Source: JALYOK01 sp963840785 (lineage in GTDB: Bacteria; Pseudomonadota; Gammaproteobacteria; Burkholderiales; JALYOK01). From it: a stretch of 64,000 nt of DNA. The stretch lies in contig CAWJAF010000003.1 of the NCBI GenBank assembly GCA_963840785.1, positions 496,001 through 560,000 on the forward strand, given 5' to 3'. The first letter of the stretch is position 1, and each line of letters starts with the position of its first letter. A program made the translations under genes and the position numbers. Shown here one piece after another: positions 1 through 7,887 of the stretch. Under the pieces are notes generated by a model. That model was not told the origin of the DNA, made no database searches, and saw nothing but the letters and a program-made list of their open reading frames with translations.

Positions 1-200
1 ATACCGTAACCGAGTACGGCGAGGGCGATGATGGCAGCGGCGCGCGCCCATCGATTTGTCAGAAGATCGACACCTTTGTCGAGGGCTTTGGTTACGGCGT
101 CTTGGGCCATTGCGTCGGTTGGAAGCAACGTTATGGCAAGTAAGCCGACAGACGCTACGAAAAGAAATGTCGATCGGCCGGGGTTGGCAGTATTGTTCAT
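1..200 (-). CDS. VirB2/TrbC-like conjugative pilin, C-terminus beyond window edge
   Basis: The minus strand reads from an ATG at 200 to the window edge without a stop (66 codons). A signal peptide ends near the AMA-Q site at about residue 32. It is followed by a short amphipathic stretch (DKGVDLL) and a hydrophobic segment WARAAAIIALAVLGYG, the pattern of cyclic or processed type IV secretion pilins of the VirB2/TrbC family. A Shine-Dalgarno GAGGTGA lies just upstream of the ATG. In this family the product forms the shaft of the conjugative pilus after export and cleavage. It is divergent from the zinc-ribbon/LuxR genes to its right. The family call rests on pattern, not on an alignment, and only the N-terminal part is visible. 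Confidence 0.6.
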   Translation of the reverse strand, partial: MNNTANPGRSTFLFVASVGLLAITLLPTDAMAQDAVTKALDKGVDLLTNRWARAAAIIALAVLGYG

Positions 201-493
201 CTCGTCACCTCATTAAACTACAGCGTTGGACGGAACTTACAAAACTATGAAACTGTCTATACGTAAAGCAATGTTTGCAATACACGGTTTCGTAAAGATT
301 TGAACGCATCTTTGTGGCACTTTAACGAATCGGAATTAATCTTTCGGAACCCGTTGGAGCGAAGTCTAACGCCAACTGGGTAGGTTATACCTAGCAAATT
401 TGACCCCCTAATTTGCCTTGCGCAATTTTTTTATTTGTGGTAACAAGCTGGAATAAAGTAGTACATAAGCATCCCACTTCGAGGAAACAACAC

Positions 494-799
494 ATGGGAA
501 TTCGAAGATTCGCTGCTGAAAGTACGACGAAATCGTTGGTCTGTCCGCATTGCGACACGGAACATCCGGACGATTGGGAGTGTATTGAATCCGACCAGCT
601 TAGCCAGATGCGCTGTAGCGATTGCGGAACAGTTTTTGCGTTTTATCTCGGTCAATGCGCCCGCTGCGCGGAAGAATCAATATTCCTTTGGGCAAATCAA
701 CCTTCACCATACTGGCGCGCAGTTCTCGTCTGCCAGTTCTGCGGAGATCCGCAACATGAGTTCATCAACGAAACGAATAGTTCGGCCCGCATTCGCTGA
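494..799 (+). CDS. Zinc-ribbon-like protein with four CxxC pairs
   Basis: The 101-residue product starts at the ATG at 494, chosen because GAGGAAA lies 8 bases upstream. An earlier start at 413 has no ribosome site. Four CxxC pairs (C17/C20, C41/C44, C55/C58, C80/C83) are spaced like two zinc ribbons, so it probably binds two zinc ions and may act in nucleic-acid or protein binding. I do not recognise the family. It is the first gene of a tight plus-strand trio with an unknown 99-residue protein (overlap 44 bases) and a LuxR regulator, which suggests co-transcription. The promoter must lie in the 290-base divergent gap shared with the pilin gene. Confidence 0.6.
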   Translation: MGIRRFAAESTTKSLVCPHCDTEHPDDWECIESDQLSQMRCSDCGTVFAFYLGQCARCAEESIFLWANQPSPYWRAVLVCQFCGDPQHEFINETNSSARIR

Positions 800-1055
800 A
801 TTTTCTCAGACGATCGGCAAGGAGATCATTAAGGTTCGCCTATACAAGGAACAGGTCGGCTATCTTTGCGAACGCGAGCTCATCGAATCCGATGGAAGCA
901 CCTTCACCCAAGTTTTACCATTTACCACTACTAATGAGGTCCGGGAATTTCTTCACTGCGACCCACACTTTTCGACAATCAAAACATGCGCCAATACGTT
1001 GCTGGGCAAATTGGCGTTGGAGGTACCTCATGAACGCCCTTCACCAAACACCTAA
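756..1055 (+). CDS. Hypothetical protein, 99 residues, between zinc-ribbon and LuxR genes
   Basis: The frame is open upstream, but the start is placed at the ATG at 756 because the earlier part repeats the zinc-ribbon gene out of frame. The product is soluble, mixed charge, without signal peptide, membrane segment or recognised motif. It overlaps the previous gene by 44 bases and the LuxR gene by 26 bases, which argues for translational coupling in one operon. Nothing in the sequence identifies a function. Because the LuxR gene follows immediately, it could be a small partner of the regulator, but this is only position-based inference. Confidence 0.5.
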   Translation: MSSSTKRIVRPAFAEFSQTIGKEIIKVRLYKEQVGYLCERELIESDGSTFTQVLPFTTTNEVREFLHCDPHFSTIKTCANTLLGKLALEVPHERPSPNT

Positions 1056-1791
1056 AGCAATCGTCAATCGTCAGACAAACATTCAGGAGGCAATACTTCG
1101 AATCAAAGACTGTCGCAGCCAAACGGAAGTCGCGGCACTTCTTCAAGACATTACTGGACGTTTCGGCGTCACGTCATATGTCTTTGTCAGCATCCGCTCC
1201 GACGATTCCGGATCGGCGAATTACCGCTACTTGATTGGCTGCGCGTCAAAGTGGTGTCAGATCTATACCGCGAAAAAGTGGTTGTACGTTGATCCATTCA
1301 TCCAATATGCGCGCAACAATAGTATGCCTATCGCTGGCTCAGCGATTCAACCCAATACTGCGGGTCAAGCCGAATTGCTTGCGACTGCTGCGGAACACGG
1401 TTTCCGTAGCGGCGCGGTCATTCCGGCACATTCGGGAAACAGTAAGCGCATTGGTGTTCTTTATTTAGGCAGCGAATTGCCGCCGGACCAGATCGAACCC
1501 AAGTTGATGCAAAATCGATCGTTGCTTCGCGCCGTTGCGATGGAGATTTTTGAATGGTGGGACGCGCAGATTCGCGCGGAAGTTATCGCCAGCCTAAACG
1601 TCAATGACGTGGACGTTGCCTTACTGAAATTGGTGCACGAGGGATTCACGTCCGAAGAGATTGCGAAGCTATTAGACATTGCCAAGCCCGTCATTCAAAC
1701 AAAAATTCGGCATCTCAATGAAAAATTCGAAGTTCGCAGTAAAAAACAAGCTGCCGAAAAAGCTATTGAGCTGGGCATTTTAGCGGCGTAG
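1030..1791 (+). CDS. LuxR-family quorum-sensing type transcription regulator
   Basis: The 253-residue product starts at the ATG at 1030, with GGAGGT 5 bases upstream. The N-terminal half matches the autoinducer-binding domain: W75, Y79, D88 and P89 sit in the spacing seen in acyl-homoserine-lactone receptors (W-x3-Y-x8-DP). The C-terminal 65 residues form a LuxR-type helix-turn-helix (GFTSEEIAKLLDIAKPVIQ and following), with weaker than usual consensus in the recognition helix. No luxI-type synthase is present in the window, so it may be a solo receptor. It precedes the AlkB-like oxygenase gene; a palindrome in the gap between them could be its operator. AHL binding is inferred from the conserved residues. 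Confidence 0.85.
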   Translation: MNALHQTPKAIVNRQTNIQEAILRIKDCRSQTEVAALLQDITGRFGVTSYVFVSIRSDDSGSANYRYLIGCASKWCQIYTAKKWLYVDPFIQYARNNSMPIAGSAIQPNTAGQAELLATAAEHGFRSGAVIPAHSGNSKRIGVLYLGSELPPDQIEPKLMQNRSLLRAVAMEIFEWWDAQIRAEVIASLNVNDVDVALLKLVHEGFTSEEIAKLLDIAKPVIQTKIRHLNEKFEVRSKKQAAEKAIELGILAA

Positions 1792-1820
1792 ATGCCGACA
1801 ACATAAAGTTGATTCCGCGG

Positions 1821-1835
1821 CATATTGCCAATATG
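1821..1835. promoter_or_regulatory. Perfect palindrome between LuxR and AlkB-like genes, candidate operator
   Basis: CATATTGCCAATATG has two perfect 7-base arms around one central C. It lies 30 bases after the LuxR stop and 65 bases before the oxygenase start, where an operator would be expected. It does not match the classic 20-base lux box, so the binding protein is uncertain. LuxR binding is inferred from position alone. Confidence 0.45.
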
Positions 1836-1900
1836 TCACGTTTTTTTGCGCTACGGGGTAATGCCGTTTTTACAATTCGGTGAAATTTAAGGAGCCTCAA

Positions 1901-2908
1901 ATGACACAGAATTTTTATATCAAATCTCTGGGTTTTGGCCTTTGTTTAGTCGTCCCATTATTGCCGATCATCGGTTACGCTATCGGAACCACTTGGCTAA
2001 CGCCACTTATGGTGTTTATCGTGTTTCCCATTGCCGGGCTGATTAGCGGCAGCGATAAATCCGCAGCGCCCGCCGGTATCGATACGATGCCTTGGCTTAA
2101 CGGTTACCTTTATTTATTGCCTCTCATTTTTGTTCCGTTCTGGATCGCCAATCTTGCTTGGGGCGCCAATCTTTTGGCGACCACGGAATTTTCGGGCTGG
2201 CAAATCGGCGGGTTGCTGTTTAGTCTTGCCATCACTAGCGCATTTGCAACTTGTGTCGCGCATGAACTTCAACATCGCCCCGGTGAACTTGATCGGGGCA
2301 CAGCGCGAATAATGATGGCAATTTGCGGCTATGGCCATCTATTGCTGGAACATTTCCATCATCATGCAACGGTCGGCGATAGCGAGATTGGCGGCACACC
2401 ACGCCAAGGCGAAGCTTCGTATCATTTCGTTTTTCGAAATGTTTGGCAAGGTGCAAAGAACGCGTGGCAAATCGAACAGCGACGCCTTCAAGCGCAAAAT
2501 CTTAAATGGTGGAACAATCGGATCGTTCAAGACTACTCACTGGCGCTCGCCGCGGCTGCAGGATTTGCCGCCTTATGGGGTAGTTGGGGTTTGGCCGTCT
2601 TCGCCGCGCAAGCCCTGTTCGCGGTGTTCGCCATCGAGATGATTACTTACATTCAACACTACGGTGTATCCCGCGCGCCCGGTGAGAACATCGGCGCGCA
2701 ACATGCCTGGGCACACAATTGTTGGCTAACCAATTGCATTACATTGAACATCACCCATCACAGCGATCATCACATGAATGTTTCGAAGCCGTACTACGAA
2801 TTGCGTTGCGATCCCAACGCGCCTTATCTCCCGGCATGCTATTTCGCGATGTTCATCGCGGCGCTGTTTCCGCCGGTTTGGCGTTGGGTAATGAATCGTG
2901 ATCAATAG
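1901..2908 (+). CDS. AlkB-like membrane di-iron alkane monooxygenase / fatty acid desaturase superfamily
   Basis: The start is the ATG at 1901, preceded by AAGGAG; a GTG at 1880 is less likely. The 335-residue product has several hydrophobic helices and the histidine boxes of membrane di-iron enzymes: H121-ELQ-H125, E150-HFHHH-155, the QHYG motif at about 252-255 and HHSDHH at 286-291. The last motif and the following NAPYLP...PPVW tail resemble AlkB alkane 1-monooxygenases, although AlkB proteins are usually nearer 400 residues. The predicted reaction is O2-dependent hydroxylation of a hydrocarbon or acyl chain in the inner membrane, with electrons from a rubredoxin or ferredoxin not seen here. 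The true substrate is unknown. The gene follows the LuxR regulator in the same direction. Confidence 0.8.
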   Translation: MTQNFYIKSLGFGLCLVVPLLPIIGYAIGTTWLTPLMVFIVFPIAGLISGSDKSAAPAGIDTMPWLNGYLYLLPLIFVPFWIANLAWGANLLATTEFSGWQIGGLLFSLAITSAFATCVAHELQHRPGELDRGTARIMMAICGYGHLLLEHFHHHATVGDSEIGGTPRQGEASYHFVFRNVWQGAKNAWQIEQRRLQAQNLKWWNNRIVQDYSLALAAAAGFAALWGSWGLAVFAAQALFAVFAIEMITYIQHYGVSRAPGENIGAQHAWAHNCWLTNCITLNITHHSDHHMNVSKPYYELRCDPNAPYLPACYFAMFIAALFPPVWRWVMNRDQ

Positions 2909-3229
2909 ACACCTAGCCGATGTGGCGGCACATCATCCAATGCAAACACTAGTGCACGATTAGAGAAGTAGTAAAAGTATCTCCCCACGTTATCATAGAA
3001 TTGATTGGTGTTTGCGTGATCTGCTGCAGACAAGGCGTTTTTTGTTGATCAACTTGAATTTCAATTCATAGTCGGTCCACGGCGTCCGCAAGTAACTGCC
3101 TTGCGGCCCAGTCGTACCGCGGTTCCAGCGACATTTTTGTGGTACGTTGTGGGCTCGGAACAAGCGTGTAATATGATTTACCGTCGCTCTGCTGGCTGTG
3201 AAATCCATTATTTCGGACTAGGAGTAATA
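2909..3229. other. Intergenic stretch after the oxygenase gene
   Basis: No convincing gene. Short frames here lack ribosome sites and family signals. Confidence 0.4.
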
Positions 3230-3351
3230 ATGATTCAATTGGCGAATGCTTTGATCCGGCGGTTAGCGTTCAAGATCAGACCGGCTTCAGCCGGAAGCTT
3301 GGATTGACTTCAGACGGAAGCTCTAGTCTGCTACTGCTTGGCTACGCCTAG
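3230..3351 (+). CDS. Possible small peptide gene, about 40 residues, interrupted
   Basis: An ATG at 3230 has a strong ribosome site (AGGAG, 5-base spacing) and opens a basic, hydrophobic peptide MIQLANALIRRLAFKIRP that stops after 25 codons at 3307. If one base is missing near 3304, the frame continues as TSDGSSSLLLLGYA and stops at 3351. The same kind of one-base loss is seen in neighbouring genes. Two imperfect copies of CTTCAGnCGGAAGCT lie at 3286-3300 and 3308-3322, the first inside a short hairpin (CCGGC-TTCA-GCCGG). I do not recognise the product. It may be a leader or secreted peptide, or chance. Confidence 0.25.
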
Positions 3352-3418
3352 GCGCGATCGCCGATTGGATGTCGCACCTATTTAATGAACGTCGTAACTT
3401 TCACAGGAGACTAAGGCC

Positions 3419-4085
3419 ATGAACAATGGATTTTTTGGGACTGTCGCAATTTAATATATCGGGCATTTGCAGACAAACTTCGCCGCAAAAGCGCTAACCT
3501 CGCAATTGCAATTTCGGTATTCTGTGCGCCCTGCCTGTGTGGCGCGGATACGGATTTTCAACTGCGCTGGACAGATGGGCATCTGGCATTTGGAGCGTCC
3601 CTTTCGAGAAGCACGACGGGGCGCGCAATTGATCTAGATTTAACGATTGTTGACTTAAATAGCAAAACACTTCTTGGTAAGTTTCCTGCGGCTGGGTTGG
3701 TCGTTATTGCTGATTCGTCTACGGCGGCACATGTGGATCTCCCGATTTACATTGAAAGGGATAGCGCTAGTTCCGTACGTCATGATCACACACACACCCT
3801 TTATTTCCTTAAAGAAGGGGATCGTTTCGACTCACGAATTGCCGTAGCGCAGACGGAAAATTCCATGAAGCATTGGGAGTAATAACGGGCGACGGCGCGA
3901 TAGCAATGTACGAGTCAGCATTGGGTAGCGCAGAGCTCGCAAATACACTCAGGCTTCGCGAACTGGAGTTTCAACAAAAAATGAACCAACAAGTAATCGA
4001 TACAACCACCTCAATGCATCGCCAACATCTAGAAACTCTAAACGCAGTGAGGATGCCTACCGACCTATTTGCACCACGGAAATGA
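3419..4085 (+). CDS. Secreted protein of unknown function, copy A (frame-interrupted)
   Basis: An ATG at 3419 with AGGAG upstream opens a frame that ends after 11 codons. Adding one T to the T6 run at 3430 continues it into a signal peptide (NLAIAISVFCAPCLCGA) and a secreted domain beginning DTDFQLRWTDGHL. That frame stops at 3882, but one more T near 3873 extends it through GVITGDGAIAMYESALG to a charged C-terminal helix that ends at 4085. The overall layout, signal peptide then L-R-W-x-D then a polar domain then a Gln/Arg-rich coiled tail, resembles the next gene, so the two look like diverged tandem copies. No known domain is recognised. Both breaks need a single inserted base. Confidence 0.45.
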
Positions 4086-4224
4086 GAAGAAGGCGGGAGG
4101 CAGGCTGTTACTAACCTACCCGGTTGGACGAGTAAGCGACGGAAAGCCTAACAGCATTTATATATTTCAGGCGGGGTTGTAACATTAGCGCGGCGGGTGG
4201 TGTGCCAAATTGAGGAGATGTGCC

Positions 4225-4865
4225 GTGAAACGTAAATTTAAAGCTGCAGCAAGTATTCTAGGAATTGCAATGTGCCTCGTAAGTTACGTTTGTGCGCAGG
4301 AAAATTCCAACAACAAGCTTCGATGGAGTGACCCGCACTTAAAATATGAGGGCGCACTTACCATCAACGGGTCACAGATAATAATGGCGCTGAGTCTCTA
4401 TAACTTGGGCGATAACACCATGATCGGAAATCCGTCTGCGTTTCCTGTCGGTTTTCGGATATTAAACAAAACGGACGCCGTCATTGATGTGAACTCCGCT
4501 TGCCTCGGGATAATGCGCAAGACAATGCGCACGTACATGCTAACGGGTTAGTTCTGCGCCTCCAACCAAATGGAACGTTTCGTCTTATCGCCAATTGTCG
4601 TTCGAAGGACGAGTGTTGGAATGCAGAAGGAACTATTGAAGAGAATACTGCATTCGGAATTCTTCAATTGGCGCGACAGAACGCGCAAAATAGCCAAAGA
4701 CGAAATGCCGATTTCGAACGATTGCAAAGGCAGGAGATCGACGCACGGGAAAGAATCATTAACGAGCGGATGGAAAGTACACGTCGGATGATTCAGGATT
4801 ATCCGTTGGGCGATACCTACTGTACGCCAGAATTGCGAAGAAGAAGAGAACAGGGTTGTTATTAA
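4225..4865 (+). CDS. Secreted protein of unknown function, copy B (frame-interrupted)
   Basis: The start is taken as the GTG at 4225, 7 bases after GAGGAG. A signal peptide (ASILGIAMCLVSYVCAQ) precedes KLRWSDPHLKYEGAL, which parallels copy A. The frame ends at 4551 with an unlikely tail. Inserting one T at 4500 (CTTG to CTTTG) continues as LPRDNAQDNAHVHANGLVLR and on to a long Arg/Gln/Glu-rich helical segment (about residues 165-200) with a Cys-containing C-terminus ending at 4865. The product is probably periplasmic or exported, with a C-terminal coiled coil. Function unknown. The location inside conjugation-like DNA suggests a cargo or secretion-related role, which is inference only. Confidence 0.45.
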
Positions 4866-5098
4866 CTCGAAAGGTGAAGGTGTCCGTCGACTTTCGTGAA
4901 TAAATAAATGGTGAATAGAGAATCGGACCATACGGATTTCGCACCCAATGAATCCCACGAAACTGTACAGAATGGATAGTTTTTTGCGCGCCCGTGACTA
5001 ACTAATTTAATTTTTGGCTAACCATCAAAAGTATCTCTCGCTACAACCGCAATCAAATTTAATTACCTGAATGGGAGGCGACTCCCGATTTACGAGGG

Positions 5099-5470
5099 CT
5101 ATTTTTTGATTTTGCGTTTCCGATCCTTGGCTGGTATTGTTGTGCGAGCGAGTTCGGTTTGAATCGTTTTGTTCGCGCTTTTTGTTTTGGTCGGTTCCAT
5201 CAAATAAACGCCGAAGGCTTGGATATGGGCGCAGTGTTCATTGATATAGTCGACCACCGTATCGAGATTCTTAAAGGTTCGAATGCTGCCGCGGGCGGTG
5301 ACAAGCGTCATGTACTGGGTGGCGTGGTTCTTCTTGTCCTGGTAGGGAATACGTAATTCCCAGCCACGTTCACCCCCTTTCTTGACTTCATAAACGCCGA
5401 CTTGGATGTCGTCATGGGTTTGAGTAAGAAGAATAAGCTCGCGTTGGGTAAATAATCGGGTTTCGGCCAT
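5099..5470 (-). CDS. Hypothetical protein, 123 residues, last gene of a minus-strand trio
   Basis: A soluble protein with a basic C-terminal tail (DRKRKIKK). The middle reads as an alpha/beta domain (LRIPYQDKKNHATQYMTLVT, then FKNLDTVVDYINEH). It starts 6 bases after the stop of the small membrane protein gene, so it is probably translated from the same transcript. No family is recognised. Its presence between pilin and VirB9-like genes suggests an accessory gene of a conjugative element, but no motif supports a specific role such as DNA binding or entry exclusion. Confidence 0.5.
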   Translation of the reverse strand: MAETRLFTQRELILLTQTHDDIQVGVYEVKKGGERGWELRIPYQDKKNHATQYMTLVTARGSIRTFKNLDTVVDYINEHCAHIQAFGVYLMEPTKTKSANKTIQTELARTTIPAKDRKRKIKK

Positions 5471-5476
5471 CGGGAA

Positions 5477-5713
5477 CTAACGACTGCGATGGAACGAATT
5501 ACGATGGCTGGCGCGACTAGCCCGATCCGTTTGGATCGACATATAGGTCAAGCCACCGATAATCGCGCCAAGGAGATCAAACGCCAGGAACACAATGTAG
5601 CCGGCGACGACGAGGCTGTACCAGAGCAGCTTGCCGCTCCAGCGAAATAAGAACTTCAGGACCGTCCAGGTATTAATGCGGTTGATAAGCGACATGCCAG
5701 TGGTGATGTTCAA
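5477..5713 (-). CDS. Small membrane protein, 78 residues
   Basis: One strong hydrophobic region (LLWYSLVVAGYIVFLAFDLLGAIIGGL), probably one or two membrane passes, follows a short N-terminus with basic and aromatic residues; the C-terminus is Arg/Ser/His-rich. Its start overlaps the end of the upstream gene by 41 bases. An internal ATG at 5695 would still overlap. Family unknown. The gene order, two soluble proteins flanking a small membrane protein, looks like a functional set within the mobile region. Confidence 0.45.
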   Translation of the reverse strand: MNITTGMSLINRINTWTVLKFLFRWSGKLLWYSLVVAGYIVFLAFDLLGAIIGGLTYMSIQTDRASRASHRNSFHRSR

Positions 5714-6050
5714 TTAATTCCTCCGTTACGTCTTCGACTGTTTCGCCGGCTTGAAGTTTTCGGGCGACTTTTATGGCGTCGGCCTCATCGTATAGGGATC
5801 GGTAGCGCCAAATGTTGTTGTGCTGGAAGACAAAGCGATAGCCGTTTTGATCTTTGGTATTGCCGACTTTGTAGAGGCCGGGCAAAACAATCGCGAATTC
5901 GAAATCGCCGAATTTGCCGGTTTGCGAGCGCCGGGTGATGGTGCTGGGAACAAAATCATAGTTTGGACGGCCAGCTTCCGTTACGCCGATGACGTGCCAG
6001 ACAAACGGCTTCTTGTAACCCGAGTACTGATGAAATTGCCACTTCAACAT
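5673..6050 (-). CDS. Hypothetical protein, 125 residues, first gene of a minus-strand trio
   Basis: The frame is open from 6236, but the start is placed at the ATG at 6050 because the earlier part is unusually rich in Arg and Pro and lacks a ribosome site. The product begins MLKWQFHQYSGYKKPF, has a predicted beta-rich middle (GDFEFAIVLPGLYKVGN) and ends with a helix and a His-rich tail (EHHHWHVAYQPH). No recognised domain and no signal peptide. It overlaps the small membrane protein gene. The His-rich end could bind metal, but that is speculative. Confidence 0.45.
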   Translation of the reverse strand: MLKWQFHQYSGYKKPFVWHVIGVTEAGRPNYDFVPSTITRRSQTGKFGDFEFAIVLPGLYKVGNTKDQNGYRFVFQHNNIWRYRSLYDEADAIKVARKLQAGETVEDVTEELIEHHHWHVAYQPH

Positions 6051-6368
6051 GGTCGGCAATCCAACAAAACAATACAGCCTTAGTGTATGCCCGCAATGAC
6101 GGTTTCGTAAACCATCCTGAATTCTTAACATCACGGGTTGTTGATCAATCTGCTTCGATGACTCGATCAATCTTGTTCGTCGCGGAGCGAGCCGCCGAGT
6201 CGGAATCTCTTTTGGTTTCTTCGCAATTGGTAACACATTTTTAAAATTCCATCAAGGCAAATTCGGGGGTCAAATTTGCTACCAGGGTGTCGCGGGTTCG
6301 GCCTACACTTTTGCCAAGATCGTGATGTGGGTTCAATAGGCTGACGTCATATTGGAGAGGAGATGGAC

Positions 6369-6710
6369 ATGAATTCTCTTTTGTTATTGGCAATGCTGTT
6401 TTTAGTGGGCGGCTGCGGAACGTGGCAGTCGAAACCGCAGGCTGCGCAAGCGCAAGTGCCGCAATCCAAGTATCAATTTGATTACAACGTGACGAACGGC
6501 GAGCCAATTGCATTGGTTCGGGTGTTTGACGATGGGGGCAGCACGTATTTTCAGTTTCGGGGGAATCCGCCGGAGGCATTCGTCGTCAGTGCGGAAACGA
6601 CTACCGGCGAATCGATCATTCCTCACGAAATCATGGGGAACTATGCCGTGATACGCGGCGTATATCGAACCAGCTTCGATTCCGGCGGCAGCAAAGGTCA
6701 GTCAAGATAG
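6369..6710 (+). CDS. VirB9/TrbG/CagX-like lipoprotein of a type IV secretion system
   Basis: The start is set at the ATG at 6369, a few bases after GGAGAGGAG, rather than at 6363. The product has a lipoprotein signal with lipobox LVGGC (Cys16). It then has a VirB9-type C-terminal domain: the pattern P-x-A-L-V-R-VFDDGGSTYFQF followed by EAFVV and a YAVIRGVYRT strand is typical of VirB9/CagX. In such systems VirB9 with VirB7 forms the outer-membrane core of the conjugation channel; here a lipid anchor and a VirB9-like fold appear combined. The frame stops at 6710, but a one-base shift near 6697 would read SVKIEKLGAIAPMAS, so it may be continuous with the OmpA-like frame that follows. Confidence 0.55.
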   Translation: MNSLLLLAMLFLVGGCGTWQSKPQAAQAQVPQSKYQFDYNVTNGEPIALVRVFDDGGSTYFQFRGNPPEAFVVSAETTTGESIIPHEIMGNYAVIRGVYRTSFDSGGSKGQSR

Positions 6711-6733
6711 AAAAGCTCGGCGCAATTGCGCCG

Positions 6734-7247
6734 ATGGCGAGTATGGGGCCGGTGATTTTACCGAAGATGACGAAAGAATCAGCCCCGACTATCGAACCCG
6801 GTCCGTTACCTGTGGTGGTCAATAGCCGAGCTTCAGATTCAAGCGAGCATCCGTCAAATTCGTTTTCGTCGAAACTCGGCTGCCTTGAACTCGATCGGAC
6901 GCAAAGCGCTTGCGGAAATGATCGCCACAACGGCAAGTGCCGGTGACGTGGAAATTCGGGTACGGCCGTTTTATCCGAACCGTCGCGCCAGCGTTCGGTT
7001 GGCTGAAGCGCGCGCCAAAGCGATTCGGCAAGTCCTGACCGACGCCGGCATTCGGGAAAGCCGTGTTCGGATGTCGCTTGATGGCGGAACCCCTGCGCTC
7101 GTGGCAGAAGTTGAGTTTCATGCGACGCCGTCCCAAGCGAGTCGCGATCCGGCGTACATCGGGATGGGTATCGAGCAGGTTAACGTCTCGGCGCAGCTGG
7201 TGGAGTTTAGTTCGCCGTTGCTGCCGACATTATCAATCTCTATTTGA
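6734..7247 (+). CDS. OmpA-like peptidoglycan-binding domain protein (frame-interrupted)
   Basis: The C-terminal part, read from about 6783 in the frame that ends at 7247, has an OmpA-type domain: IRFRRNSAALNSIGRKALAE, then a GDVEIRVRPF strand, then LAEARAKAIRQVLTDAGI and RVRMSLDGG. The upstream part lies in another frame from 6734 (MASMGPVILPKM, EPGPLPVVVN), so a shift occurs between about 6783 and 6850. Such domains hold outer-membrane assemblies to peptidoglycan. The gene directly follows the VirB9-like lipoprotein and may be the second half of one lipoprotein with VirB9 and OmpA domains. Either reading puts it in the envelope part of a conjugation machine. Confidence 0.5.
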
Positions 7248-7262
7248 TGGAGGATAAATTCA

Positions 7263-7859
7263 ATGAACGCTCGACTATGGTGTTTATGTTTCGCTTTGGC
7301 AATTGCCCTGTCTAGTCACGTTGCATCGGCTGATCAATGGGGTTGTGAGGTATTGCTGTGTTTGTCCAATCCGGCAGGACCCACCGCTGTAAAGGAATGC
7401 GAACCGCCGATCCATCGGTTATGGGATCATCTTCGCGATGGTCATGAATTTCCGACTTGCGATATGGCGAAGGATGGGAAGTCGAGTGCGTACGCAAAGC
7501 TGGGCTTTAACTTCTTTGATCCGTGTCCGCCGGGGACGCGTCCGCTCGCTCGGGGCGAGCGGGCCGTTCAGGCAACCATGGGTGGCGGCGTGCGTGCAGC
7601 ATGGAAATCAGCCAGCGTTTCCGAGGTGCGAACAGGCATTGGCGATGGCGAGGGCTATTCGTTCAGCGATCGCTACGCAAAACCGACACCTTTGGTTTGT
7701 GTTGGCAGTCAAATCGGGATGACGTCGATCAGTCCGGATGGGCGATCGTGGTTTCGAGTTTCGGTTTACGATCGGGTGACGACGCTTCGGCCGCAGGCTT
7801 CGCCGCGAATTATTGATGTGTATATCAATGATGCTTTGTTTCGGCGGGTGCGGTGGTGA
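7263..7859 (+). CDS. Secreted Cys-rich conjugation-region protein with QWGCEVLLCLSNP motif
   Basis: The ATG at 7263 follows GGAGG closely. The 198-residue product has a signal peptide (LCFALAIALSSHVASA) and then the block QWGCEVLLCLSNPAGP, a conserved ECEPPIHRLWDHL and a FPTCDMA segment. From memory this block occurs in exported proteins encoded beside type IV secretion genes on proteobacterial plasmids and integrative elements. The paired cysteines probably form disulfides in the periplasm. The exact role in conjugation is not known to me. It sits 15 bases downstream of the OmpA-like gene, so it is likely in the same operon. Confidence 0.6.
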   Translation: MNARLWCLCFALAIALSSHVASADQWGCEVLLCLSNPAGPTAVKECEPPIHRLWDHLRDGHEFPTCDMAKDGKSSAYAKLGFNFFDPCPPGTRPLARGERAVQATMGGGVRAAWKSASVSEVRTGIGDGEGYSFSDRYAKPTPLVCVGSQIGMTSISPDGRSWFRVSVYDRVTTLRPQASPRIIDVYINDALFRRVRW

Positions 7860-7887
7860 TGTTGGCATCCGGCCAAATCGAGGTAAA

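Noticed and set aside
1792..1900. Classic lux box between luxR and the oxygenase gene
   Set aside because: No 20-base CTGT-type palindrome is present; only a 15-base different palindrome is seen.
3101..3307. 68-codon plus-strand frame upstream of the small peptide
   Set aside because: Only its last part has a ribosome site (ATG at 3230); the earlier part has no support.
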